Below are positions 40,500-48,885 of a stretch of 64,000 bases of DNA, one piece after another. The DNA lies in the NCBI GenBank assembly GCA_041397865.1, contig JAWKVT010000001.1:310001-374000 (forward strand), given 5' to 3'. The DNA comes from TMED27 sp041397865. Its GTDB lineage: Bacteria > Pseudomonadota > Alphaproteobacteria > Micavibrionales > Micavibrionaceae. Position numbers and translations under genes: made by a program. Each line of letters starts with the position of its first letter. Positions within the stretch are counted from its first letter, which is position 1. Under the pieces are notes generated by a model. The model was not told the DNA's origin, ran no database searches, and saw only the letters and a program-made list of their open reading frames with translations.

Positions 40500-41609
40500 A
40501 TGAGCGATACGCACAAACCTCTAAAAATAGCTTTCATTCTCCCGGCCCTGATGTCCGGCGGGGCGGAGCGCGTGCTTATAACGTTGATGAACGGCCTTGA
40601 CCGCGCCCGTTATACCCCGGTTTTACTAAGCGTTTCAAATAAAGGTGAACTGCGAAGCATCATTGATAAAGACATCTCCGTAATCACGCTCAACAAAGAC
40701 AGAATGTTTAAATCTCTACCATGGCTTTTAAACGCTCTAAAAAAACAAAAACCCGATATCGTGGTTTCAACCATGGCACATACAAATTTTACCGTTCTGC
40801 TGCTTAAACCCTTTTTCCCCAAAACGCACTTTATTGTAAGGGAAGCCATAACCCCGTCCTTCTTTTTCGAAAAATACAAGTCCCGCCGCCACCTGCTTAA
40901 AACCATGTATAAGCTTCTTTATCCCCGCGCCGACCTGATCCTCAGCCCGACGAAAAAGGTCTTTGATGAATTCCGCCGGGATTTGGGTTTTGAAAGCCGA
41001 AAATTCACACATCTGCCCAACCCCGTGGATTTGGAAAACATTCGCAAAGCCTGCAACTTCCCGGAAATAGACACAAAACGCCGGAAAACGGTGCATTTCA
41101 TTGCCGCCGGAAGGCTGGAACCGCAAAAGGGCTATGACCGGCTGATCGAGGCTCTACCGCGCTTTAGCCCAAAATACGACTGGCGGCTCACAATTTTGGG
41201 GGAGGGGAGCCAGAGGGGCGCGCTTGAGGCCCTCATAAGTAAGCACAACCTCACAGATAAAATAACCCTGAAAGGCTTGGTCCAAAGGCCTTATGAAGAC
41301 TTTGGCGCAGCAGATTGCTTTCTTCTCCCCTCCCGCCATGAAGGCCTGCCCAATGTTATTCTCGAATCTCTGGCCTGCGGAACGCCCGTAATCGCGACAA
41401 AAGAATCCGGCGGAATTGACGAAATCGCCAGCGCCGCCAACGAAAATGACGTTCAGGTGGTGGAAGATATGGAGGCGTTTTTGCAGGCCATGGAACGAAT
41501 ATCGCCAAACCCCGCGCCTGGTTTCCGCCCCTCGCTACTCCCCGAAATATACAGCAGGCAAAGCATAGCCGCAGCTTTTGATGAAATTTTAAAGCGAGCC
41601 GCCTCATGA
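40500..41609 (+). CDS. GT4-family glycosyltransferase 1
   Basis: GT-B fold retaining glycosyltransferase of 369 residues. The acceptor-side loop is LPALMSGGAERVLITLMNGL at the N-terminus. The donor site is marked by AAGRLEPQKGYDRLIEAL, LTILGEGSQRGAL and the EX7E-type SRHEGLPNVILESLACGTPVI. It is probably cytosolic or loosely membrane-bound and adds sugars to a lipid-linked glycan. First gene of a tightly packed plus-strand operon; its stop overlaps the next gene by four bases. Confidence 0.92.
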   Translation: MSDTHKPLKIAFILPALMSGGAERVLITLMNGLDRARYTPVLLSVSNKGELRSIIDKDISVITLNKDRMFKSLPWLLNALKKQKPDIVVSTMAHTNFTVLLLKPFFPKTHFIVREAITPSFFFEKYKSRRHLLKTMYKLLYPRADLILSPTKKVFDEFRRDLGFESRKFTHLPNPVDLENIRKACNFPEIDTKRRKTVHFIAAGRLEPQKGYDRLIEALPRFSPKYDWRLTILGEGSQRGALEALISKHNLTDKITLKGLVQRPYEDFGAADCFLLPSRHEGLPNVILESLACGTPVIATKESGGIDEIASAANENDVQVVEDMEAFLQAMERISPNPAPGFRPSLLPEIYSRQSIAAAFDEILKRAAS

Positions 41610-42718
41610 AGCTCGCCTTCTTCATTCCCGACCTCAAAGGCGGCGGCGCGCAGCGCATGATTGTCAACATGGCCAACGAATTTGCCGCGGGTGGCCACAA
41701 TGTAGATTTGGTTCTGGTACAGAATGAAGGAAAATACCATGAACTGGTTTCCAAAAAGGTGAACGTCATAGACCTTGGCAAAACCCGCGCACTTTTCTCC
41801 ATTTTTGCTCTGACGAAATATATCAAAACAGTCAAACCGGACATTCTGCTTTCCGCCCTGTTCTACGTGAATGTGATCGCCGTTCTGGCAAAAAGGCTCG
41901 CTCCATCTGCCAAAACCAAAATCATCGTCACCGAGCGCAACCACATTTCCCTCAAAGCCGAAAACAGCGCCTCATGGGCAGACCGCGCCGCACCATGGAT
42001 TGTAAGGCTCACATACCCCTTGGCTGATGCTGTTGTGGGCATATCTGCCGGTGTCGCCCAAGACGTACAGAAATGCATGAACGCACCGCCGGATAGGGTG
42101 AACTGGATTCACAACCCCGTAGTGACGGATGATTTAATCGAAAACCTGAAAACCGCGGCAAAGGACGAATGGTTCGAAGCCTCTAGCAGTCCGGTCATTG
42201 TCATGTCGGGCCGCCTTGTCGTGCAAAAAGACTACGAAACGGCTTTGCATGCCTTAAAAAAAGCCCTCAAAAAACAAGAGTTGCGCCTGCTTATTCTTGG
42301 AGAAGGAAAACTAGAGCAAGAAATTAAAAAACTATCACAAGATATTGATATAGAAAAAAATATATACTTTAAAGGTTTCGTAGAAAACCCGCTTTCTTAT
42401 ATGAAACGCGCAGACTTATTCTTGCTCAGCTCACGGCATGAAGGTTTCGGCAATGTCGTCGTCGAGGCGCTTTTATGCGGCCTTCCCGTCGTTTCCACGG
42501 ATTGCCCGGCTGGCCCGGCAGAGATTTTAAACGACGGCGAATTCGGAACCCTTGTCCCCGTTGCCGACCCGGATGCAATGGCCAAAGCGATATTAGAAAC
42601 CTTGGCCGCGCCCCACACTCCGGAAAAGCAAAAAGCCCGCGCAATGTGCTTCACCGTCGAAAAAACCTGCGCCGAATATGAAGCGCTATTCAAAAGACTG
42701 ATGACGGAGGCCGCATGA
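41606..42718 (+). CDS. GT4-family glycosyltransferase 2
   Basis: Second GT-B glycosyltransferase of the operon (370 residues). Motifs: PDLKGGGAQRMIVNMANEF, VMSGRLVVQKDYETALHAL, LLILGEGKLEQEI and SRHEGFGNVVVEALLCGLPVVSTDCPAGPAEIL. The last pattern resembles transferases of O-antigen and capsule clusters that add HexNAc or hexose. ATGA overlaps join it to the genes on both sides. The donor cannot be assigned. Confidence 0.92.
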   Translation: MKLAFFIPDLKGGGAQRMIVNMANEFAAGGHNVDLVLVQNEGKYHELVSKKVNVIDLGKTRALFSIFALTKYIKTVKPDILLSALFYVNVIAVLAKRLAPSAKTKIIVTERNHISLKAENSASWADRAAPWIVRLTYPLADAVVGISAGVAQDVQKCMNAPPDRVNWIHNPVVTDDLIENLKTAAKDEWFEASSSPVIVMSGRLVVQKDYETALHALKKALKKQELRLLILGEGKLEQEIKKLSQDIDIEKNIYFKGFVENPLSYMKRADLFLLSSRHEGFGNVVVEALLCGLPVVSTDCPAGPAEILNDGEFGTLVPVADPDAMAKAILETLAAPHTPEKQKARAMCFTVEKTCAEYEALFKRLMTEAA

Positions 42719-43908
42719 ATATCCTGATCGTCGCCAGTAAATTCCCCCCCGAATATACCGGACCGGGCGTACGCATACCAAAACTATACAAAGCGATCAC
42801 AAATGACTTAGGCGTCAAACGCCTCGACGTCCTTTGTAACGGCATCGAACAAACGGAAAATGAAGATTACCAATACGAAAACTTCAACGTAAAAAGGCGC
42901 GTAGCGGGGGCCTTACGCAAAAACAAAACCCTGCTGAAACTGCCGAAGCGCATCCACAGCGGCCTTGTCAATCTGGTCGAGAGCATAGTCACATACAAGG
43001 CCCTGAAAGAACACAAGCATCAAATTGACCTCATTCACACACTGGGCACATCAGGCGGAACCGCCGCCGCGCTTGTCTGGGCAAGAAAGCATAACGTCCC
43101 GGTCTTGATGGAACTCGTCACAGCGCAAGCAATCCCCGTCCATAAATTCATGCTGCTTTTCAAGGTTCGCCCGCCGGAAAACACCCAAATTATAGCGCTC
43201 ACAAAAAAGGCCGAAAAGCGCTGCCGCGCTCTAGGATTTTCCGAAAAACAAATCTGGCAGCGCCCCAACCCCATCAATGATAAAAACTTCAAGATAGAGG
43301 GCGATAAAAAACTGCAATACCGTGAAACGCTGAGTCCTTTTGGCTCCGATGATATTGTGATTTCAACAATTGGCAAAATGATTCCACAGAAAAACCACAT
43401 CCTGCTGGTTAAGGCCCTTCAATATTTACCAGAGCGCTACAAGGCCATCATAGCCGGTCCCATGATCGCAGACGGTCCGCTATACGCCCGCGATAAAGCC
43501 TATGTCGAAACTATGGGACAGCTTATCGGGCAACACAAGCTGGAGGGCAGGGTGCATATGGTTTTGGATTTCGTAAACGCTGCCGATTATATGAAAGCCT
43601 CCGACATATACGCCATGCCCGCATGGAACGAAGGCTTCGGCACGCCGATGATAGAAGCTATGGCCTGCGGCCTGCCCGTGATCGCCAATGCCAACGAACC
43701 CGCCTTTTGCGAATGGATAATAAACGGCGAAAACGGCTTCCTGTGCGATATAGACAAACCCGAAGAATGGGCGAAAGCCATCGAACGCGCCGCCGCCATC
43801 CATGAAGACAAACGCAGGGAATGGGCACTGAAAATCAAAGAAAAAGCTGGACAAGAAACTATTTTCAGTGAGTATGTTGCCCGCATAAGAAGCTTAACCG
43901 AAAAATGA
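42715..43908 (+). CDS. GT4-family glycosyltransferase 3
   Basis: Third GT-B glycosyltransferase (397 residues). N-terminal ASKFPPEYTGPGVRIPKLYK is the acceptor loop, VISTIGKMIPQKNHILLVKAL begins the donor domain, and MPAWNEGFGTPMIEAMACGLPVIANA is the EX7E segment. It differs more from the other two than they do from each other and has a wider donor-site spacing, so it probably uses another sugar. It overlaps the UDP-sugar dehydrogenase gene by four bases. Confidence 0.9.
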   Translation: MNILIVASKFPPEYTGPGVRIPKLYKAITNDLGVKRLDVLCNGIEQTENEDYQYENFNVKRRVAGALRKNKTLLKLPKRIHSGLVNLVESIVTYKALKEHKHQIDLIHTLGTSGGTAAALVWARKHNVPVLMELVTAQAIPVHKFMLLFKVRPPENTQIIALTKKAEKRCRALGFSEKQIWQRPNPINDKNFKIEGDKKLQYRETLSPFGSDDIVISTIGKMIPQKNHILLVKALQYLPERYKAIIAGPMIADGPLYARDKAYVETMGQLIGQHKLEGRVHMVLDFVNAADYMKASDIYAMPAWNEGFGTPMIEAMACGLPVIANANEPAFCEWIINGENGFLCDIDKPEEWAKAIERAAAIHEDKRREWALKIKEKAGQETIFSEYVARIRSLTEK

Positions 43909-45233
43909 CAACAGACACACGAAACCTTCTCGAACGGATCAAAAAACAGGATATCACGGTCGGCGTGATCGGCATCGGCTATGTCGGCCTGCCGCTCAGC
44001 TATAGCTGCGCGAAGAACGGTTTCCATGTCCTGTGTTTTGATGTCGATGAATCCAAAACGGCCAAACTCAATAAAGGCGAAAGCTACCTCGATACGGTTC
44101 CTTCAGAGCGCATCGCGCCCTTTGTGAAGTCTGGACATATAAAGGCTACAAGCGATCTCTCACGGCTGGACGAGGCCGATATTGTCACCATCTGCGTGCC
44201 CACGCCCCTGGACGAAAAAAACGAACCCGACCTCACATATGTAATTAAAACAACCGAAAGCATCGCCAAAACTTTAAGGAAAGGGCAGGTGATCTCTCTG
44301 GAATCCACCACATATCCCGGAACGCTTGATGAAATTGTTGCCCCGATCCTCGAAAAATCCGGCCTGAAAGCGAATGAGGATTTCTACCTCGTTTACTCGC
44401 CCGAACGCGAAGACCCCGGCAATCCGAACTTCGAAACCTCCACCATTCCCAAAGTCATCGGCGCAAATACACCCGATGCGCTTGCATTAGGCGTGGCCTT
44501 TTATGAGCAGGTTGTCTCGCAAGTCGTTCCCGTATCTTCCGCCAGAACCGCCGAAGCCGTCAAAATCACCGAAAATGTCTTCCGTGCCGTAAACATCGCT
44601 TTGGTGAATGAACTCAAAGTTATCTACCAAAAAATGGGAATTGACGTATGGGAAGTCATAAACGCCGCAAAATCCAAACCCTTCGGCTATATGCCGTTTT
44701 ATCCCGGTCCCGGCCTTGGCGGACACTGCGTTCCGATCGATCCGTTTTACCTGACATGGAAAGCGAAGGAATACGGCGTACGTACGCGTTTTATCGAACT
44801 GGCCGGTGAAATTAACACCGCCATGCCAGCTTACGTAGTAGAAAACACTGATAAGGCTTTACAGGAACAAAATGGAAAAGGGCTGAGCCGCAGCAACATT
44901 CTGGTTCTCGGTATAGCCTATAAGAAAAATATAAACGACCAGCGTGAGTCTCCGGCTTTTGAAGTGATAAAACTGCTGGAAGAGCAGGGGGCAAAGGTTG
45001 ATTATTACGACCCTCATATCCCTGAAATCGGCGCATTGAGAGAATACCCGCAGCTTGTCGGACGCAAAGGTATCGAATGGAGCGCAGATAAGCTAGCCGA
45101 ATATGACGCGGCCCTCATCATAACCGACCATGACACCGTAGATTACAAGGCTCTAACCGAACATGCCAAACTGGTGATAGACACCCGCAACGCGATTGCA
45201 GAGCCTAGAACTAATAAAGTAATAAAGTCGTAA
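43905..45233 (+). CDS. UDP-N-acetyl sugar 6-dehydrogenase (WbpA/TviB-like)
   Basis: Two-step NAD-dependent oxidation of a UDP-sugar C6 to the uronate. The Rossmann motif GVIGIGYVGLP lies at residues 20-30, and the catalytic cysteine is C275 in PGPGLGGHCVPIDP. The sequences CVPTPLDEKNEPDLTYV and LESTTYPGTLDEIV are more like the UDP-GlcNAc or UDP-ManNAc dehydrogenases (WbpA, WecC, TviB) than UDP-glucose dehydrogenase. It implies a uronic acid in the glycan. 442 residues, normal length. Confidence 0.9.
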   Translation: MTTDTRNLLERIKKQDITVGVIGIGYVGLPLSYSCAKNGFHVLCFDVDESKTAKLNKGESYLDTVPSERIAPFVKSGHIKATSDLSRLDEADIVTICVPTPLDEKNEPDLTYVIKTTESIAKTLRKGQVISLESTTYPGTLDEIVAPILEKSGLKANEDFYLVYSPEREDPGNPNFETSTIPKVIGANTPDALALGVAFYEQVVSQVVPVSSARTAEAVKITENVFRAVNIALVNELKVIYQKMGIDVWEVINAAKSKPFGYMPFYPGPGLGGHCVPIDPFYLTWKAKEYGVRTRFIELAGEINTAMPAYVVENTDKALQEQNGKGLSRSNILVLGIAYKKNINDQRESPAFEVIKLLEEQGAKVDYYDPHIPEIGALREYPQLVGRKGIEWSADKLAEYDAALIITDHDTVDYKALTEHAKLVIDTRNAIAEPRTNKVIKS

Positions 45234-45244
45234 AGGGAGTTATA

Positions 45245-46027
45245 ATGATTAAAGGTCTTTACGAATATTACCTGCGAAATATCCGGCATAAGGGGAAGCG
45301 GCATGCTGTTAAATGGTCTTTGGCCATTCTGCCTTTTAAAACCTTAAAAACCCATTATGGCCCCGTTTTCAAAGTCAACAGAAACGATAAAACCAATATT
45401 TATGCGCTTTGCGGAGAATATGGACATATTGTGGCCGGTCATGTTGAGGCCTTGCCAAAAGGAAGCGCCTTCATAGACATAGGAACCAATTACGGGCTCT
45501 TTTCCCTTATGGCATCTAAAAGCGTGGGGACCGAGGGTAGGGTGTACTCTTTTGAGCCTAACCCCTTCATATACTCATCCTTTATAGAAAACGTACGTCT
45601 GAGCAATGCTACAAATATAATTCCGTTTCAAAGCGCCATAGCAGAAAAGAACGGCATTTTAAATTTAAGTTTTGAACAGGGCCACAGTGGCAAATCCCAT
45701 ATTGTTGATAGCCGAACTGTGGAAGCAATCAAAATTTCAGGCTTTAACATTTCAGAGTGGACATTCCTTGAAAAGGACATCGCAGGGCGTCCGGTTCATA
45801 TCAAGATTGATGTGGAAGGCTACGAGGCCAAGATTCTGGATGTTTTACTTAAATGCTCGTGGTTTGAAAATGTGAAATCCATCACCATAGAAATAGATCA
45901 GGAAAATCTGAATATATTTGATAGCGATGCAGAAAAAGATATTTACGAACGCCTTCAACGAGAAGGTTTTTCAACGCAGATCGGCTTAGATAAATCTCAG
46001 CATTATGATGAAATATTTACACGTTAG
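45245..46027 (+). CDS. FkbM-family methyltransferase
   Basis: SAM-dependent O-methyltransferase of 260 residues. The SAM site is FIDIGTNYGLFSLMASK, followed by VYSFEPNPF and the FkbM-typical VHIKIDVEGYEAKILD. Family members often methylate sugar hydroxyls in surface glycans, which fits the operon. AAGGGAGTT precedes the ATG. It is AT-richer than the genes before it. It converges on the minus-strand operon with a six-base gap, so the two operons end against each other. Confidence 0.88.
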   Translation: MIKGLYEYYLRNIRHKGKRHAVKWSLAILPFKTLKTHYGPVFKVNRNDKTNIYALCGEYGHIVAGHVEALPKGSAFIDIGTNYGLFSLMASKSVGTEGRVYSFEPNPFIYSSFIENVRLSNATNIIPFQSAIAEKNGILNLSFEQGHSGKSHIVDSRTVEAIKISGFNISEWTFLEKDIAGRPVHIKIDVEGYEAKILDVLLKCSWFENVKSITIEIDQENLNIFDSDAEKDIYERLQREGFSTQIGLDKSQHYDEIFTR

Positions 46028-46033
46028 GCTGGC

Positions 46034-46720
46034 TTACTTACGCGCAAAAAACATAAAACGCTCAACATCGGAAAGCCCTGTCGAATAGGTGCCAATTACC
46101 TGTACGTCTTTAAACCCGATTTCTTTTAAAAAACCCGTAATCCAGCCCTTCGGATCATCGCCCATAAAGCTGAGCTGATCCGCCCAGCTCGTAATTTCAT
46201 TGGACTGCCCGGTTTCAAACACCATATTCTCACACTTGCTCGCAAGCATGCGCATCATGCCCTGCGCCTTTTCGGCACCAAAATTTTTAACCCAGTGATG
46301 AAACACGGAAAGGTTAATCACAGTCTTAACGGCAGGGGACGTATCAAGAAATGCCTCATCAACCCACCCCTTTATGAAATGCGCATTCTCAACGTTATGA
46401 ACGGATTTAATCGCCTGACAGGTCGAGAAGTAAATGGGGTCTGCTTCCACGCCCAGCGCAAAATAGCCTTTCTGCGCACTCATGAAACTGAAATACCCGA
46501 TATTACAGCCAATATCGAGAAGCGCACCGCACCCGTCCAAATGCGGCTCCATCGCCTTCCAGCGGTCCTCACACCCCCGCACGCTTTTGTCATCACTGCG
46601 TTTCGCGCCATAAACCGGCTGATAAAGCTTGAAAAACGGCAAGCTTGTTTCGCACCAATACACGATGGCATAAACCAGCTTAAACAAACCCGCATAAAGC
46701 TTTTTAATGTGATTGCGCAT
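46034..46720 (-). CDS. SAM-dependent methyltransferase
   Basis: 228-residue class I methyltransferase. LLDIGCNIGYFSFMSAQKGY is the SAM-binding loop and GVEADPIYF the second acidic strand; NLSVFHHWVKNFGAEKAQGMM follows. A basic, aromatic N-terminus (MRNHIKKLYAGLFKLVYAIV) may lie on the membrane. It is the last gene of the long minus-strand glycan operon and overlaps the P-loop gene by 17 bases. The substrate is unknown; a sugar or lipid carrier is likely from context. Confidence 0.85.
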   Translation of the reverse strand: MRNHIKKLYAGLFKLVYAIVYWCETSLPFFKLYQPVYGAKRSDDKSVRGCEDRWKAMEPHLDGCGALLDIGCNIGYFSFMSAQKGYFALGVEADPIYFSTCQAIKSVHNVENAHFIKGWVDEAFLDTSPAVKTVINLSVFHHWVKNFGAEKAQGMMRMLASKCENMVFETGQSNEITSWADQLSFMGDDPKGWITGFLKEIGFKDVQVIGTYSTGLSDVERFMFFARK

Positions 46721-47282
46721 TGGTGATTATATCCTTAAAACGTTGATCCTCGCCCGGTTTTACAATATGAACCTGCGTAAACAAAGGCTTAAAATCACTC
46801 TCCAGAACTTCTTCCGCTTTTTTGTAAAGGGCGGCAAGAGTGGCTTCATCACAATCAAACCGTCGATCAGAGCGCATCAGTTCACGCTGAATAACGTTAT
46901 CCGGCTTGTCGCCGACAACAATCAGGATATCAGGCCGTTTAAACCTCTGTAGAATTTCTAGCTTCTTTGCTTTATTTGCAAAATCAGTCTCTATAAGATT
47001 TTCCAAAACAAGCTGCGCAACCCCGGAATCAAAAAAGAAAAGGTGGGCCTGAGCGGACTTGAACCACCGGAAGGAAAGGCGGTAGGAAAGCTTCCGCGCC
47101 AGTTTCTTATCCTGCATCCCCGGCGCAATACGAAAATAATATAAAAATCGGGCATAGAGTTTTTGAAGAAAGCCGGAGCGTTTCGACTCAATAATTTCAA
47201 AATGCTTTGAAATGCTCTCAAGATTATTCTGGATCAGGGTTGTTTTCCCTACGCCCGGCAAGCCTATCACCTCAGCCCACAT
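46704..47282 (-). CDS. P-loop kinase-like protein
   Basis: 192 residues from ATG 47282, supported by GAAAGG seven bases upstream. Walker A is GLPGVGKTTLIQ at the N-terminus, and PDILIVVGDKPDNVIQREL could hold Walker B and the base-recognising part. The overall shape recalls small nucleotide, sugar or adenylylsulfate kinases, but no family is certain. It overlaps the asparagine-synthase-like gene by 11 bases and the methyltransferase by 17 bases, suggesting coupled translation. A phosphorylated intermediate in glycan tailoring is a guess from context. Confidence 0.75.
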   Translation of the reverse strand: MWAEVIGLPGVGKTTLIQNNLESISKHFEIIESKRSGFLQKLYARFLYYFRIAPGMQDKKLARKLSYRLSFRWFKSAQAHLFFFDSGVAQLVLENLIETDFANKAKKLEILQRFKRPDILIVVGDKPDNVIQRELMRSDRRFDCDEATLAALYKKAEEVLESDFKPLFTQVHIVKPGEDQRFKDIITNAQSH

Positions 47283-48882
47283 TTTTGTGCCTTTCGGAAG
47301 TTGGAGGAGGGAAGCCAAACCTGTTCTCAGTCAAAAATTTTTGAACATACACGGCCATAACATTCCGCGCATTTTTGTACGTTGTTTTATGGTCCTCCCA
47401 TGAAAGCAGCGCATATTGGTTGGCATAATGCCCGTAATAGCGCATCAACGCATAAAAATTATCCTTGGCTTCACGACCTTTAATTAGCTTGATAAGCTGC
47501 CCCACCGGCAAAACCCACAGCATATAAAGCGGCCAGCGCCAGATTTTCGGCTCGGTTTCCGGGAACAATTCTTTGTAATTATAATTTCGCAGATAACGCT
47601 TATACAGCGCTTGCCCGCGCTTTTCCTCAAGCGAAAGCGTCTCGCAAAAATCACACAAAGCTTTGTCCCATAAAGGCATTTCCCAATCATACCCGAAAAA
47701 TTCATAGGAGCGCTGCCCGTTCGCCACAAGGCAAATCTGCCGCGCGTCATATTCCCACGCTTCTTCCTGCGCAGCCCGTTCAGGATTACTTGTCCCGGAC
47801 ATATCTCCCACAACCTCTTGAATACGCTCTTTGATAACCGCTCTGAATGTATCACTCAAAAAACACCGCCAAAGCGAGTAATGCTTGTCAATGATATTAC
47901 TAAAGAAACCATCCTCATCAGTATCGCCTTCTTCAAAATAGGCAGAAAAAATATGCCCGCCGGTGATATAATCACCCGATTGCCCGTTAATAAAAATATC
48001 GCCGGGTTGAGCAATGTTGTTGTCACGCATATAAGCCAGCGCGCCATATTCACGCATGCTTGCAATGGTTTTATGTTGACCGGCATAGGCCCAGTAATCC
48101 TTACGCTTATCATTCTCAAAATAAGCTCTGATTTGCTTGCGGCTTGGTGCGATGTGCCGCCATGGGACGCCAAGTTTATCCGCAATTCTTTTGGCGTGAA
48201 GAAGCTCGAAATTATAACGCGGGCCATAGGTAAAGGTTTCGATATTCTTATAGCCATGCTCGTGCAGCTTGCACAGGATAATGCGAGAATCCAGCCCTGC
48301 GCTAAGCGGCACCCATATCTTTCGTCCGCCTGCGCGCTCAATCATACCCCTGGTCAGATCATCCATAATGGCCGCAAGCCTGCGTTCGTTATTCTCCCAA
48401 TCCGCGCTGCCGGGCTGCGGGAAATAGCGGTAGTAACGCACATTCGAGCGTGTCTTGTTTAGCTTATCCCAAATCACATACTCGCCGGGCTGTAAGGCGT
48501 GCAGCCCTTCATACAGCGTGTACGGCCCTGTTGCGTAGCCCGCCATCGCGAACTCTATAAGAGAGTTTTGGTCCTGCGTGTTTAGCGCCGCTTTTTGTCG
48601 AACCTCTTCCGCCTCCGGAGAAATCACAAAACCGTCTCTGCCGCCTTCAGCGTAGAAAACGGGAAAGCTGCGGATGTGATCCACCCAGCCGAAAACAAAG
48701 CGGTCCGTTTCAAGGATTCCGCCTGTGTAACGGGTCTGGGCTTTTAAAATGTTTTCGAGCGCCTCCAGATCTCCCGCACCAAGCACTGCTGCCAGATCAT
48801 CGGCAATCTGTGCGTCGCCCTTGTAACGCCCGCGTATATCAGTCGATTCAATATTCCTCCAACTGTCGTAAGGCGAAACCAT
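47272..48882 (-). CDS. Asparagine-synthase-like ATP-dependent ligase
   Basis: 536-residue member of the asparagine synthase/beta-lactam synthetase group. The C-terminal synthetase domain has the pyrophosphatase-loop PLSAGLDSR (SGGxDS type) and a following GDIFINGQSGDYITGG. The N-terminal half keeps the outline of a class II glutaminase (DHIRSFPVFYA, DLEALENILK) but begins MVSPYD with no Cys2, so glutaminase activity is probably lost and the amine donor must be another molecule. In nonulosonic acid loci such proteins could form an amide or amidine on the sugar. That role is an inference from its neighbours. Confidence 0.85.
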   Translation of the reverse strand: MVSPYDSWRNIESTDIRGRYKGDAQIADDLAAVLGAGDLEALENILKAQTRYTGGILETDRFVFGWVDHIRSFPVFYAEGGRDGFVISPEAEEVRQKAALNTQDQNSLIEFAMAGYATGPYTLYEGLHALQPGEYVIWDKLNKTRSNVRYYRYFPQPGSADWENNERRLAAIMDDLTRGMIERAGGRKIWVPLSAGLDSRIILCKLHEHGYKNIETFTYGPRYNFELLHAKRIADKLGVPWRHIAPSRKQIRAYFENDKRKDYWAYAGQHKTIASMREYGALAYMRDNNIAQPGDIFINGQSGDYITGGHIFSAYFEEGDTDEDGFFSNIIDKHYSLWRCFLSDTFRAVIKERIQEVVGDMSGTSNPERAAQEEAWEYDARQICLVANGQRSYEFFGYDWEMPLWDKALCDFCETLSLEEKRGQALYKRYLRNYNYKELFPETEPKIWRWPLYMLWVLPVGQLIKLIKGREAKDNFYALMRYYGHYANQYALLSWEDHKTTYKNARNVMAVYVQKFLTENRFGFPPPTSERHKNVG

Positions 48883-48885
48883 AGC

